From NCBI GenBank assembly GCA_023159155.1, contig JAJNNX010000001.1:2604001-2668000 (forward strand): a DNA stretch of 64,000 nucleotides, in the 5' to 3' direction. The position numbers were made by a program, and so were the translations under genes. Numbering within the stretch: position 1 is the stretch's first letter; the number at the start of each line of letters is the position of its first letter. Under the pieces are notes generated by a model. That model searched no databases. It had not been told where the DNA came from and saw nothing but the letters and a program-made list of their open reading frames with translations. Shown here one piece after another: positions 48,475 to 60,636 of the stretch. This DNA is from Ustulina deusta. Taxonomy: Eukaryota; Ascomycota; Sordariomycetes; Xylariales; Xylariaceae.

Positions 48475-50299
48475 TTAATTCGTCTTCGGTTCCCTTACCA
48501 CTACAACACTCAGAGTTAGCTATCGCCGTTTTGAGTATGATATATGAGGTTTTCAGCAGTTTACAAGCTTCCTGGGGGAAGGGTTTGGCTTTAGTCCGAA
48601 AAGGAAGAAGGAAACGACTCCGAGAATACTCACTAGTGAATAGCTTTATGGCCGTGCCATCGTCATCGCATTCAAGTTCCTTCGCGAATTTGAAGCCAAA
48701 GCGTTCATATATCTGCATGTTGGGTACGTCACGGCTAGATTCAAGGTAGCACTTCATCTTTTCGGCGTCGGCTTTGTCCGTCACAGCTTCCATCATCAGA
48801 CGGCCAATGCCGCGAGCCTGTGCTTTTGGGAGAACTACCATGATCTAGAAATCGAAACGGGTGGTAAGATGAAAGGCTTCGATGAATGGCAACTCCCCAG
48901 CTTACGTTCAAAAAATAGTACCCTCTGGGCTCGGTCCATACAGCCGATTGTGCTTTCGACTGGGCCGCTTTCCAGATCCAGTACCGCTAGCAGAACCATG
49001 TTAGTATCAGGTCATGTGTGCAGCCCAAACTTGAAGATGAAAAGGAAGGGAAAGGGGGGATGTCGGGCTGATGTTTGGTTCACGTTGTATGATTAACCCA
49101 TTCGCTAAAACAACATGCTCGCGGCTAATAAGCCATACGCCAGGGCTTTGTCTTGTGACTTGAACCCGGTAGTTGATCCCTTCATCATTGGCCCAATTCA
49201 AGGATAAGCCCAACTTGAAAGGACTTGAAAGACCAAGCGTAGAACCCGCCAGAATAGTATCCGACGATCAGGAGATTTTATGCAAATCCCTCGAGCAAAA
49301 TTCCTCGGTGATAGATCAACGTACCTTGACATTCAGCCCCCCACGGCCGTACCAAAGGTTCATACCAACTTGGTTGAACCACAAGCGCCAATCCTCAAGC
49401 CAGTCGTGCCAGGTGGGAGGTTGGTCCACTTGCTGTGGTCGCAGCCAACAAGCAACGCCGAGAACCTCGTCACTACCTTCTTCTTTGGCGACATGGAAAA
49501 TGCCGTTACGCATTCCCCATCGACAGCGTATCCCTAACGATACTGCATTGCGCTGGGCGTCAAACTAGTAGGCGCGTTAGCGAGCGGCCGGCTTTTCTTC
49601 TTCTTCTTCTTTTTGTTTAAGTACTATTATATCAAATGCCAAATTCGGGTTGAAGCTCCGACGAAATTGATTTTGTATTGGACCACAAAAAAAAAAAGAG
49701 AAAGAAACCAAGGTGAGGACCTTGTAAGACAGCAGGGCTGCGCTGGCAAGGCCGGCATACGATCTGGTATGCCAGCTCATGCGAATGCTTGAAACAGTAC
49801 ATGTCGTCGATCTGGAAAGGATCCGAGTAACCGAGCCAAGGAGGTGAAACCCTGCTCAGCAAGCTGTCCCACTAAGTCGGGTGGAAGATCCGAAGATACA
49901 ATACAATAGTATGTAGGGTGGTTGCTGATTGCTTACCTTGGTTTTATCGAATACCCAGTTGTTGTAGGGGTCGTCGGCGAAGGCCTCTCTAAGAATGAAG
50001 GTGTGATATTAGCACGAGTTGGAAATGGGTATCCAAGAGGCCACACGCCGTGCTGCAACGACAGACTCTACGAGCATTGAGCTCCTGTATATGTGGACTC
50101 GCCTGAGTCTTTTTTGTGGGAACACGCAAAGCAAGCCCGGGCAGCGGTGTGTGAGGATTTGAACTGGAACCACGGATGCGGCATGACCGAACCCTGTTCG
50201 GTGAAATCTGGGAATTTATGACCGGGACTTCACCTACTGGATCGCAGCAACGGCGCCGGGGATATCTCGCTCGGCTAGTGAAGAGACCTGTATTGGCAT
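48475..50299 (-). CDS. GNAT-family N-acetyltransferase (six exons)
   Basis: Exons: 50299-50238, 49988-49937, 49564-49325, 48986-48906, 48844-48634 and 48500-48475 (223 aa; total 672 nt). The pieces are joined by family continuity and clean splice sites (donors GTAGGT, GTAAGC, GTACGT, GTAAGC, GTGAGT). The N-terminus MPIQVSSLAERDIPGAVAAI runs into QEAFADDPYNNWVFDKTK, then FDAQRNAVSLGIRCRWGM, GVACWLRPQQVDQPPTWHDW, RYWIWKAAQSKAQSAVWTE, PRGYYFLNIMVVLPKAQARG, the acetyl-CoA loop QARGIGRLMM, YLESSRDVPNMQIYERFGFK and the end KLFTMVREPKTN. The fold is the small fungal acyl-CoA N-acyltransferase type; the substrate is unknown. Two introns are long for this window (372 and 338 nt). Confidence 0.88.
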
Positions 50300-51651
50300 A
50301 GCTCGAGCCTCTCTCTCTATTTCCCGACTGGTGGAATAGGTCATTATTAGGCGAAATATCGGTCCCCGGGTAACCGAAAAGGGCAGATGCCGACCGTGGT
50401 AGAGGGTAGTATCGTGATGCAATGTGACGATGGGGTTGTTTACGGGGCTCTTCCTCCCTCGTCGCCAGGATTGTTGGAAACGCTCATTGTGGCTGATGAT
50501 CCACGTTCGGTTCATTACACTGCACTAGTTGCACTACAACCAGATAGTCTAGTCTAGTCTTGTTCTGGCAGTCAGTTGACTTTCAGATTAGCCTCTATGC
50601 GCCACAATAGACCCGTCCCAAGGGGAAGAACGGCCTACTACAAGCGTAGAGGCAGCTGCCAACTCGGTGATTTACGCCGTAAGTAGGTAGTTGCGAGTTC
50701 ACACTACCGGTAGTCCAAGTCCTAGCTATACGAGAAAGGTGCTAAGTCTATCCAATTTGTGTCATGGACACGGATCCCTGATTCGAGTGAAACCCTGGTC
50801 CGCTAATCCACGCCCCTGCTGAGACAAGCTACCCCGGAGTCCTGGCCTAGTCTGCCGCAGGTAGAGCCTCAAGTCAATGCAGCCCACTCTTCAACGTGCC
50901 ATAGCCCGCTGTCCCACACACTCAAGACAGCTCTGGTTGGCCCCCATCGGCCCTCGTCACCTCTCGTGAATATCCCATAGACGCGAGCGCAGACAGCGTG
51001 GAGGCGCGTCAGTCAGTGCGTCATCAGCCCCCAGCCTCCATCGTGTTGTCGTCCCCAAGGACAGCTTGACCCTACATCCCCGTTGCCTTAGCCGTCTCCC
51101 TGCTGTGGTGTGGTATCATCAAGCCTCTGGCACCAAGGAGGAAATTGTCCCAATCCCCCTCTCGCTGTAGGCAACCAACAGGGGCTGCTTGACACCAAGA
51201 TTTGCGGCAGCCCGTCGACAGATGTAACCCCCCCGTCATATCAGGGAACCCCCATCATTCCATTACGGGGCCATGCCGTCCCAATGGGCCAATCTTGGCT
51301 TTTCAACACATCCAGGAGATTCGGCAAGAAAGCCGAATCTACACGTACTTTCTCCCACACCAACTTTGACTCTCTCCACGTTTTCCATAGTCGTTCTTTC
51401 ACATCTCCTTTCTACATTCTCGGGGCTGGTCCTCTTCGCTTCTCTACCAATCTCAACGCTGGATATTTGTTTCTGTTCTTTGCATAGCAGCATCACTTCC
51501 GAGGACATCCCTAGATTTTATCTTGATCGCCCTGTACAACCTATTGCTTGCCGACCCTCGGCTAGAGGCTATGTTATCAACCAATCCTTTGGCGATTACG
51601 TGCGAGGCATCGTAGCACGCAACCTACTCAAAGAAGGCTAGAGGAGAAAAT
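50300..51651. other. Divergent promoter interval, 1.35 kb
   Basis: Upstream DNA of the GNAT gene (-) and the acidic membrane protein gene (+). An ATG frame at 51273-51641 has a hydrophobic stretch (LSTFSIVVLSHLLSTFSGLV), but I could not link it by splicing to the downstream gene, so I treat it as leader sequence. Confidence 0.45.
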
Positions 51652-53627
51652 ATGCCACCGTTATGCAGCGAGAAGCGATATCCTCGAATCATTGGCCGGC
51701 GCCGAACGGTGTCGAGCAGGGTCACTCGGCCCACATTACTGATAGGAGAAAAACTCGGCGGCGGTGACGATGACGACGGCGACGAGAGTGACGAAAATAT
51801 ATCGCCAGACGCCGACAAGTCAGATATCCGCTTCACTCTGGAGAAGAGGCGGGATAACGACAGCAACGACAACGACAACGGCAAGGGTAAAAATGATGGT
51901 GATGAGCGGGGCAAAGACCGCAGTAGTGGTGATGATACTCAAGGTAGTCGGAATGGGCGTGCGGGTGACGAACGAGACGGTAGTCCTCGTCTCTTCCACG
52001 AGAACGACAATGAAGGGGACAGACCTAGTGATGACGACGACGGAGGGGGAGATGACAACGGTGGTAGAGAATCCGACAATGATAGAGGAGGAGAGGGTGG
52101 CAATGACAAAGGAGGTAATGGTAAAATGGACGGTGATGGTGATGACGACGGTAACGGAAGAGATAGGGGACGAGGAGGCAGAGACTCGGGGAAAGATCGC
52201 GGTGGTTCAGACTCGAGCTCAGACGACAACTCTTCTACTTCACCTCCTCCAGCGTCACCGTCGACAACAAGTACTGTTCCCACTGTCGAAGCGAGCACGA
52301 CTATACCGGCCGCTATATCTACTACGTCTGTGATATCTACTACATCTGTGGTATTTATTACGTCCGTATCCGCCTCCGAAACAGCCGTGCCCTCCATATC
52401 GTGGGAGACCGCCATACCTTTCCTCACACCGGTCAGTCTCTCAAGAATAGTTGCAATTTCCAGATACTAATAGTTAACAGTTGCCTGCTGTCGAGAACCC
52501 TATTACACCGATTCTAGCTTTCCCAACCACCTCACTGGCGGATAACGGCCTGGATCCTCCCCAGGCTTCGACATCAATTTTTCTCTCTGATATTGCAGAC
52601 TCTTCAACACCGGCAGCCACCCAAACCAACGTGGCGAACAACCCTGGCAGTGCCAACGACCACCATGGCCGGAATGGCAACAATAACAACAACAATGGTA
52701 ATAATAATAAGAAGGACCATGGGAGCAGGCTCAGTGCGACATCAGAACGAATACTGATTGCTGCAGGCTCAATCGGTAAGTCTTAGCTAGTAGTTATTAC
52801 GAGACTGTCCATTGAAGAAGCTGACAGTCTCCAAAGGTGCTTTCATCGTGCTCTGCTTCATCGTGTGGGTAATCTATCGGACGATAAAGAAGTCCAAACA
52901 ATCCGGCCGTGCGGACAATAGCAACTCCTGGCTGGCCAGACTGGTTCCTTGGCGTGGAACCCCGAACACGAGCAATCTCCAACCCCTAAATGGCTTCTAT
53001 GAGCCAAATGAGCCGTTGCCCGCCTATGACGCCGGCAACAATAATTCAATGGAGGCCTTTGGTTATTATGATCAAAGAAAGCCATACCCCCTGGAACCGG
53101 AAAGAGTGGTGGCATATCCACCAGCAGTGGCCCTCCAAAACGGGATGGTAATAAGGCAGACTGCAGACGGCCAAATACTGCCACCTACCAACTCTCTAAA
53201 TCTATATCCACAGCCCAATAGCCAGATGGCCAACGGCGACGACACCGACTCAACCTTGCGGTCACGCATGCCCGATCCGTACTACAACCAATCCGAATTC
53301 GCCCACCAGCCATCCGACGCGTACAATCCGGCGCAACGGCAGGTGTACCGGGCGAGCGAGATATCGTCGCTGTCGTCCGGGTTCGGAGACGGCGACATCA
53401 TAATGCCGCCGCCCAACGTCATGGTGCCCAAGACGCCGACAACAGCCCGGGCGATGCCGAACGCCAACACGGGCGGCGCTTTCCGCCCGTTCTCCTGGAT
53501 GAGCAGAACCGGGACCGAGCAGCAAAGGGACACGGTGTACACCACCACGAGCGACCGCCGGACCCGGTTCCGCTCGGTAAATAGTTGGGTCGATCAGCAG
53601 AAACGGCGGGTCAAGAGGACTAGCTGA
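51652..53627 (+). CDS. Acidic Asp/Gly-rich single-pass membrane protein
   Basis: Three exons: 51652-52431, 52481-52775 and 52837-53627 (621 aa), with introns GTCAGT...TTAACAG (49 nt) and GTAAGT...CCAAAG (61 nt). Residues about 35-190 are almost entirely Asp, Gly, Asn, Arg, Ser, Lys and Glu in degenerate GGDDDDG/GNDKGGNGK units. A Ser/Thr/Pro/Val mucin-like stretch follows (about 190-300), then an Asn run, then one membrane helix (GAFIVLCFIVWVIY, about 355-372) with a basic stop-transfer (RTIKKSK). The remaining 245 residues are a Pro/Asn/Ser-rich tail, presumably cytosolic. The layout is that of a wall- or surface-associated sensor-like protein, but I recognise no family. No signal peptide is seen at the chosen ATG. 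The frame is open upstream to 51616 behind a possible CGTAG acceptor, so a signal-peptide exon may be missing. Confidence 0.7.
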
Positions 53628-54243
53628 TATGATAAACTAATTTACTCAATGGCATCGGCCCCGGGGCGGGTGGCTTTGTTCGTCCTTCTTTAAAATTGGG
53701 AAAGACGCCTTGAATGTGAGGCCTTTTTTTTTTTCCCCCTCGTTGACAATAGGTATATAGCATCGACGAATACCACTTTCATTGAACGACGACAAGTCAC
53801 TTCATCGGGGCCAGTGTCTATATTACTCGTGGTTCTTTTAACGTTTTCGGTATTATGTGGAAAATTGTCATCTAATCCTCGCAGACATCAGACTTGTCAG
53901 TAGCTCTTGTATCGTTCGGTCCCAGAATGAACCTCGAGGGCAGTAGAAAATCGATCCATACATGGCATATGGAAGAGCCGCGTATTTCGGATTCGAGAAA
54001 AAGTCACACTCAAAGAAAACAGATAACCTGTGTACAGGGAGACCGTTCCAGGCAACGTGATTGTAGAGATCTGATCTTGTAATATATCCGCTCCGCTTCC
54101 ACTCTTCTCACTGGCACTGCATCTAGCCCCAAAACTCGATTTACCGAAAAATGCAATAGTTGAATAGAACCTATAAATCTATACCCTCACTTTCGAGAGC
54201 CCCAATATACTGGTAGCGAAATCAGCTTTGCAGCTTATGTGTC
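53628..54243. other. Convergent 3' flank
   Basis: Between the acidic membrane protein gene (+) and the permease gene (-). It contains a T-run followed by C-run near 53725-53742 and no gene. Confidence 0.6.
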
Positions 54244-56173
54244 TCATTCGGTCTTCGGCACTCGTGCCAGCACGGTGATGGTGGTGCCGTCATCTAAGAC
54301 GTCTTCTTTCTCCTCTAGTCTATAGCCACCCACCCGTGGTAAGATAATGGTCCAGACCAGCCAATAGAGGACGCCAAATACGATACTATAAGAGCACAGC
54401 GTCAGTGAATCTCGAGGACTTTTGTCTTGGTGACGGTACTGTCGTATAGGCAGTTCAGGGGTCGGAATGTAGTAAGGGAAAAGGAGGAGAGGAAAACCAT
54501 AAACTTACACGCCCACTCCAACAACAGCATACGTAGCGTACCACAATCCGTCAGGGTTTGGATGTGAAGGTGGGAAAAACGGCGCGGCTAACAGTGCGAC
54601 GCAGAGCAGACCTTTAAAGACGACAGCCGGCATCCAGGCTTTAAAGGGCCGTTTGAGATCCGGTCGCTTGTACCGCAGCCAGATAAGACCAATGGTAATA
54701 GCAAGACCGTAAATCTGTCCCGGATACCCTTCCACTTCTAAAATGAACGAATACACCTCGTTCGTAGGCGGGAGGGTGATGACGAGGACGGATGGGATGT
54801 AATGAACGAGGAGACCTCCCATAGGTGCGCCGAATGGCTTCGAAGACGAGAGATACCTCGAGAATGGAAGGAAGCCTGCCCTTGCGACCTCTTGATTGAG
54901 GCGTGCCTTGCGCGTTTTTAAAGTCAGCATGCCTGCCACATTGAGCAATGATCAGGTCGAGCTTACGAGAGCAAATGTGACTACCATGACATTTCCAGCC
55001 GCTGAAAGCGCTACAGCCAGGGGAAGGAACCTTCGGCCCACATTCTGGCCGAATATGCGCTCGAAGAAAAGCGCGGCGATGAGCTGGCCGCTTTGCTTGA
55101 TGTCCTCCACCGGCACCACGGCGAAATAAGCAAGATTGGCCAACAAATAGAGGAAGCAAGCCGTGACGAGGGCCGATAATGAAACCGACTTCAGCGTCCT
55201 GACGGGGTCCTTCACCTCATTCAGGACATTGTTGAGGTTCGTGAGCCCGGCATACGAGTAGAAGACCTTGAAGAGCGAGGTAGCAATCGTCCCGAAACTC
55301 CAGTCACTACCCTCCCACAAACCCTCCCAGCTGTCGGGTCCGAAACGCGCCATCGGCGCTTCCTCAGGGCTACTACCGTGCTCCGGTCGCAAAACCACGA
55401 CATACAAGGCCGAGAGGACCATGAAAACCACCAGCCCGACTTTAACCCAGCCCAGGAAATTCTGGATCCGGATACCCGCCCGGTACCATACCCCATGGAT
55501 CACAGTGATGACTGTCAACAGGGCGACGGCGAGCCCCTTGCGCCACACGTCGGCGGGCTCGGTTTCGAACGCGAAGAAGACGTACTGGCTGAATATCACG
55601 CAATTGCTAGCCGTGAAACCGAGCAAGACGGCCTGGGTAGCGACCAGCGTGGAGGCAAGGAAGCGCGGGCGCGCTAGAATGAAAGTGAACGGGTCAGAAC
55701 AACATCACTGTCTATAGCGGTAAAAAAAGATTTCACTCGGGTGTCGGGAGTAATGCAGAAGTGAGAAGACTAATAATAAGAGAGACGCCGAGATGCATAC
55801 TGTAGGTGAACTCGAGGTAGACCTTGTCGCCGCCTGAGCGTGGCAGCATGCACCCATACTCGAGACTGACGGCCAGGCCGGCGGCGACGATAATGGCGCC
55901 CACAATCCACAGCGTCAGGGACAAGCCTACGCTGCCCGCCGCCTTTAAGATGACGCCCGGTACGGCGAAGATGCCGCTCCCGATCACGCGGCTTATAGCA
56001 ATCACGTACGCGCTTTTCCAGTCTATATTTCGTCCTAATGTTGACTCCTCCGGGAGCACATCGTCTTCCAAACGCCCGTGTCTCGGCTGTGGTGCTTGGC
56101 CATTCTCATCTGGTCTTAGGAGAGAAGATTCGGCAAGGAGAGGCCGCTCCTCATCCCGCGAACCGCTGGCCAT
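54244..56173 (-). CDS. Amino-acid permease of the high-affinity methionine permease (Mup1-like) type
   Basis: Four exons: 56173-55801, 55673-54967, 54906-54509 and 54385-54244 (539 aa). Introns are GTATGC...TTCTAG, GTAAGC...TGCTGAC...GCAAG, and GTAAGT...TTATAG. For the second intron the nearer AG would give an immediate stop; the AG after TGCTGAC restores frame. The protein has a hydrophilic N-terminus of about 50 residues and then about twelve membrane helices. The APC-superfamily helix 1 motif is SRVIGSGIFAVPG. Other family segments are LEYGCMLPRSGGDKVYLEFT, VFYSYAGLTNLNNVLNEVKD, PRTLKSVSLSA-like VRTLKSVSLSALVTACFLYL, and YPGQIYGLAITIGLIWLRYK. Members take up methionine or related amino acids by proton symport at the plasma membrane (family knowledge). 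Substrate assignment is by resemblance to the Mup1/LAT branch only. Confidence 0.88.
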
Positions 56174-58315
56174 GTCTACGACGTCGTTTCGTGAGCGTGA
56201 GCTCGAGTCCGGAGCATCCGCTTATAGTTCCGCTGTGGACCGTGGCTCCGTTTCGAGGCGTCTTTACACTCGTATAATGTCAGTCGGCAGGTAACAACAG
56301 GGCGTATTGATGTTCTCGTCGAGGAAATTCATTGGCAAGGTGAAATGTGAAGAGCTCACAATTCGAGGCCATCCTGCAGCTTTCCAGCAGGGGGAGCTGC
56401 TGGCGATAGATTGCGCCATGTGAGGTCAGAGGATCTGCTGACAAAACCGAATCAAGCATTGTCCCATGGGGGGCCATCGATGTTGAGGTTTCATTTTTTT
56501 GGGTGGTCGAGGTGTCGCACGCCATATGTCACAATGCTTGCATCAGCCGAGCAGAACAGGAACGTGGTTGGGTCCATCCTTGACAGTCTCCAGGATATCC
56601 CAACCGCAGCCCTTACTTATATAAATGCCTAGTTAGCTCGAGTAGAATCCGCCCTAGCGTGGGCAATAAGAGCTTTCCTTGGTACACTACCAGGTAGTGA
56701 AGGCATCTGTATGTCTGTGTTGAGTCGCTCGATTATTAGGCTGAACTAGCCATTTATAGTGCAGCACATCAGTTCGGAAAATCTAGGATTTACAAGTCCC
56801 AAGATACCTACCTAAAGAAACCCGACATGTCGTCAATAACCTTCGAGTTAGTTCGGTATTCGATGCCCTTCACCAATAAAATATCCAAAGAGCAGTTGGG
56901 GCCTAACAGTGAAGGCGGCTGCTACAACTTATCACACCAGAATCGGGCTATTTCAAAACCTTCACCATGATAGGCCGAATCCTGCCTGATAGTTGATGGC
57001 AATGCAAGGTACTAAAAGAGGAATTGACAGGCTAGGATTGACAAGTCGGACTATACATATATTAATTAAGTCTTGCCAAACAGCCTGCCGTTCAAAGGTA
57101 ACGGAACGCAACCCCGTCATACGAGATACGATATTTGTAACACGCGGAGCCTTGGGTACCAGAGTGAGTACTCGACAACGCTGTCGGGTATGGGTAAGTT
57201 GAGGCTGGGTGAGTTCCCAAGTTGTCCTATTAGCGATGTGTGTGGTATAAGATGTGGGCATCCACTATCTACTTGCATCGCGTGTCGGCTCCTTGTTTAT
57301 GCCTTGGAACCCACGGGCGTTGAAGAGAGGAGAAAACATTCGTTCAAATGATCAGTCGATTATACGGTAGGATACCGTAGTAGAGGTCCATTTCATGGAA
57401 GTCCCAAAACTCGTGCGAATGTGACGAGAAGGAGAATAATTGCTAGATGCCTGTTGGATGATGAAACAAGAAGCTGTACGAAGTAGGAGAGAGGTAGACT
57501 ATTCTTACTTACCTAGACATTCGGTTAGGTAGCACATACCACCATACCTACTAACCACTAACCTAGGGAGCTGGCACAGCCTCAATAGGCACAGCCCACG
57601 CTTGCAATTAGGCACCTACATTTGGCTGTTATTTAGTGGATTGGGTTTTGCCAAGGCCGTGGACGCCAGCTGACACCCAGGTCATTTAGGTACTACCTAT
57701 ATAAGTTAATGTTACCAGTCGGCATCGCAACGGTACATAAGTATCTACATAGAAAGTATCGAATCTAAGTGCCTATATTATTGTAAATACACATCTACTT
57801 GTGGCTTCAGGCTGGTTTTCTCCTATCTACTGACGTCTTTGTTCGCTATCGACTTTTTTTGTCAAGAAAACCATGCAAAAAGCTGCCCTAGTACCTATAC
57901 TTAGACCACCTTCGCGACTAGACCAGTAGTGCTTTTGTGTGATGTTACCAGCGACCTGCGGCTGCTTCCAGAGCGCGGGATCTGCATTATAGTGTTCCTT
58001 GTTCCCTGTGGGTTCTCGTCTTGCAGGGCGAGCTCGTTGCTATTTTCGGGCTCATGATCCATGTGGAGGGGCATCTTCGTCATCCCGCCGCGACAGGGCT
58101 GCGTACTCTCACCACCGTTCTTTATACCTTTACACTCATTCGCCAGTCGCCATCGCCTGTCTTCTTCTCAGTTTCCTCTCTCCTCTAATTCGTCTCGGTC
58201 CTGGGTCTTGAACGTCTTCCCTCCCTTTTCTACTCATTTTACGTCAGGTAGCATTGCGATCTTGTCAGGAAGGGAACAGGCATCGATCCCAGACATCCTG
58301 CCATTTTCTCCCAAG
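56174..58315. other. Divergent promoter interval, 2.1 kb
   Basis: Between the permease (-) and the next gene (+). No supported gene. CCTACC/TAGGTA words occur near 57500-57570 and 57690. The frame of the next gene is open upstream of its ATG to 58061, but this stretch starts with no plausible context and looks like a pyrimidine-rich leader. Confidence 0.55.
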
Positions 58316-59707
58316 ATGCTCGACGAAAACCTACCAACGTTTTACTTCAGACAGCCGTCTGATAATGCCCTCTTTACGAACCTATATTTTACTCAAAATG
58401 GCTCAGAACCGAATGCCGAATACACTCTACAGAAACTCGATCCGACTCTCCCTCAAGCCAAGAACAAGTATGCCATCGCACTGGGCGACGCCGGCGCTCA
58501 AGGCGTCATCTTTGCCGAAGTCCTGATCGAGCCTGAATTCCAACAACCCAGTCTTTCGGCCGCCGAAATCCGCGCGCGCAACGGTGCTCCTGTAGCCCCG
58601 GCTCCAATAGTACCTGAGAGTTTCACAGTCCAGCTATACAATCCAGACCAGCAGATCGTTGTCAGGGGCGAGAAGAGCACGTGGATGGGTAGAGAGTCCT
58701 TCGAGTTCGAGATACCGCAGCAGACGTTTCGGATGCCGTCAGCGTCACAGATTGGTCGTCAACAAAACGACACCGTCACAAATAGCCTTACGCCCAAAAC
58801 CATGTTTAAGTGGAAGCGCGAGAGTAAATTCAGCAAAGACATGACCTGCTACATGACCGGTCGTTCTGTGGGGGGGAAGAAAAGCAAGGAGCCTGACATA
58901 ACCGTGGCACTGTACAAACACGGGAGGGAGACAGCCATTACCATATACGAGCCCAACCTACAAAGGGTCGAAGTAGAAGACCGCAAGGGCCTGGAAATTG
59001 TTCTACTCCTGGGTGCAGAGGTCATTCGTGAGATTTACCTGACACCCAGTCGAGATTCGTTCAACGTAGGTGGTGCACCACCGAGTAAGCGCAAGAACTC
59101 TAGGCCCCTAGCCAACACGCCAGGCTCCCCAAAACCTGATGTTTACAGCATGACCTCGGGGGTAGGAATTTCCGTGCCTACGAATGTTAACTCGCCGATC
59201 ATTCCACAACAAGATGGCGAGGTTAGGCGACCGCAGGTCGTAACCCCACAGGACGGGCGTGAAAAGGAGAAAAGAGAGAAAGCCGAGCAGAGGAGAATCA
59301 AGAAAATGCTAGAAGACGAGGAGAGGGAGCGAAGGAAGCGCGAGGCGGCAGTGGAGAAGGAAACTGAAAGATTGAGAAAAGAATTTGGCATGGAAGGGCA
59401 AGAGTATGGGCCGAAACCCAATCTACCTCCACGGCCGGGTCCAAGTGCCAGCAGTAACGCAGGTCCGAGTCGTCCCGTATTACATCTACAGACCCCAGCT
59501 CCGCCGCCGAGGCCCGTAAGCGCCGGACCAAGACCTGCCGGAGTTGGGAATAGCAGTTGGTTCTCTGGCCCTGCCATGGGTCCCGGTATGGCGCCTCCGC
59601 CGCAGTTCTTCGGTCCACCTCAACCACAATCTCAAACTAGACCCGGGTGGTGGAGAGGTGGGAGCGGAGATAGCAAGATTCAAAAGAAGAAGAGCACCTT
59701 CTTCTAG
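58316..59707 (+). CDS. Protein of unknown function with globular N-half and Pro-rich tail
   Basis: A single exon of 463 codons. I chose the ATG at 58316 (MLDENLPTFYFRQPS, AAG-ATG context) because the upstream 85 codons read like untranslated pyrimidine-rich DNA. Residues 1-255 look folded, with alternating hydrophobic strands (KYAIALGDAGAQGVIFAEVL, FTVQLYNPDQQIVVRGEKST, EPDITVALYKHGRETAITIY and GLEIVLLLGAEVIREIYL). A Ser/Pro linker follows. Then comes a strongly charged helix or coiled coil (REKEKREKAEQRRIKKMLED and onward, about 305-365), and a Pro/Gly-rich tail ending DSKIQKKKSTFF. I know of no named family. The combination suggests an intracellular adaptor, but no function can be claimed. 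Confidence 0.85.
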   Translation: MLDENLPTFYFRQPSDNALFTNLYFTQNGSEPNAEYTLQKLDPTLPQAKNKYAIALGDAGAQGVIFAEVLIEPEFQQPSLSAAEIRARNGAPVAPAPIVPESFTVQLYNPDQQIVVRGEKSTWMGRESFEFEIPQQTFRMPSASQIGRQQNDTVTNSLTPKTMFKWKRESKFSKDMTCYMTGRSVGGKKSKEPDITVALYKHGRETAITIYEPNLQRVEVEDRKGLEIVLLLGAEVIREIYLTPSRDSFNVGGAPPSKRKNSRPLANTPGSPKPDVYSMTSGVGISVPTNVNSPIIPQQDGEVRRPQVVTPQDGREKEKREKAEQRRIKKMLEDEERERRKREAAVEKETERLRKEFGMEGQEYGPKPNLPPRPGPSASSNAGPSRPVLHLQTPAPPPRPVSAGPRPAGVGNSSWFSGPAMGPGMAPPPQFFGPPQPQSQTRPGWWRGGSGDSKIQKKKSTFF

Positions 59708-60636
59708 GAGAACGAAAGATCTGTATAAACAGCAGCCCTCAGTAGAACGGTATACTTCCCAGCGAGCTTATTTTTTTGGAGAGGCAGGTACAAAGTCTTA
59801 TTACACTTGGTAGTTAGTTGATGATACCCATGAAAAAACCACTTCGCTTTATTTCCTTCAGTTCGGTAGTAACATTCTCAATTTAACAGTCAACGCCAAT
59901 CTAACCGTGCATCAGTTTTTACTACGTATTAAAAACCTCGAGTATTTAGTTCGGAAGGCGTGTCATGTTTCCCTTCCTATTCATCACTCACATATCTCCA
60001 ACATTCAGGCTTTAGCAACACCTTTCCTTCGCAACTACCGCCTCCCATACGGTACGCCATCTACCCTCACGAAAGTAGCTGTTCAACCAAACGAGAATCA
60101 TATGGAACACTACTTTCACTCCGTTATCCTAGGACAGTCACTGCCTCTATCTATGAAAGTCAAGCTCGGGATACAATATGTAGCCTTCTCCCCATATGCT
60201 TCATCACAGTTCTACCCTATCATAGTTTTCCTTCAGTTCAGCACCCCTTTCCACCTTCAAGCTTTGTTTAGGAGCTAGACCAATCGCCTCTCACGGCGAT
60301 GTAGACGGCATTATCATCACTAAAAAGGTCAAGGCATAATCCAACCCCAGGTGTACAGGCGGAGCTTTACTAACCTTCCTTCTTACATTATCAATATAAC
60401 ATCCTCATACCATCGAAGGGCGCCACTTCAAACTTGTCATTTGCAAGCTCTTACACTTCCTCCTGCCCAGGTTAACTGTTACATGCAACTGGATGCTACC
60501 TTCCAGCTGTTAAATAAAATGGTTGGTTGTTGTTAACGCCTCACTACATACCAGCCCCTACCTACCTAATCTGTTCACCCTCTTTCACCTTTACACCCTT
60601 ATTCAAACTTCACGTCAGTCAACATTTCGTGTCAAG
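59708..60636. other. Spacer
   Basis: 929 bp between two rightward genes. Open frames up to 123 codons show no support. The last 100 bp before the next ATG is pyrimidine-rich. Confidence 0.55.

Noticed and set aside
50150..50215. Possible reverse-strand tRNA (GGATTTGAAC-like word)
   Set aside because: The rest of the cloverleaf (acceptor and D/anticodon stems) does not pair.
51273..51641. 122-codon frame with hydrophobic stretch upstream of the acidic membrane protein
   Set aside because: I found no splice pair joining it in frame to the downstream exon; kept as possible leader sequence.
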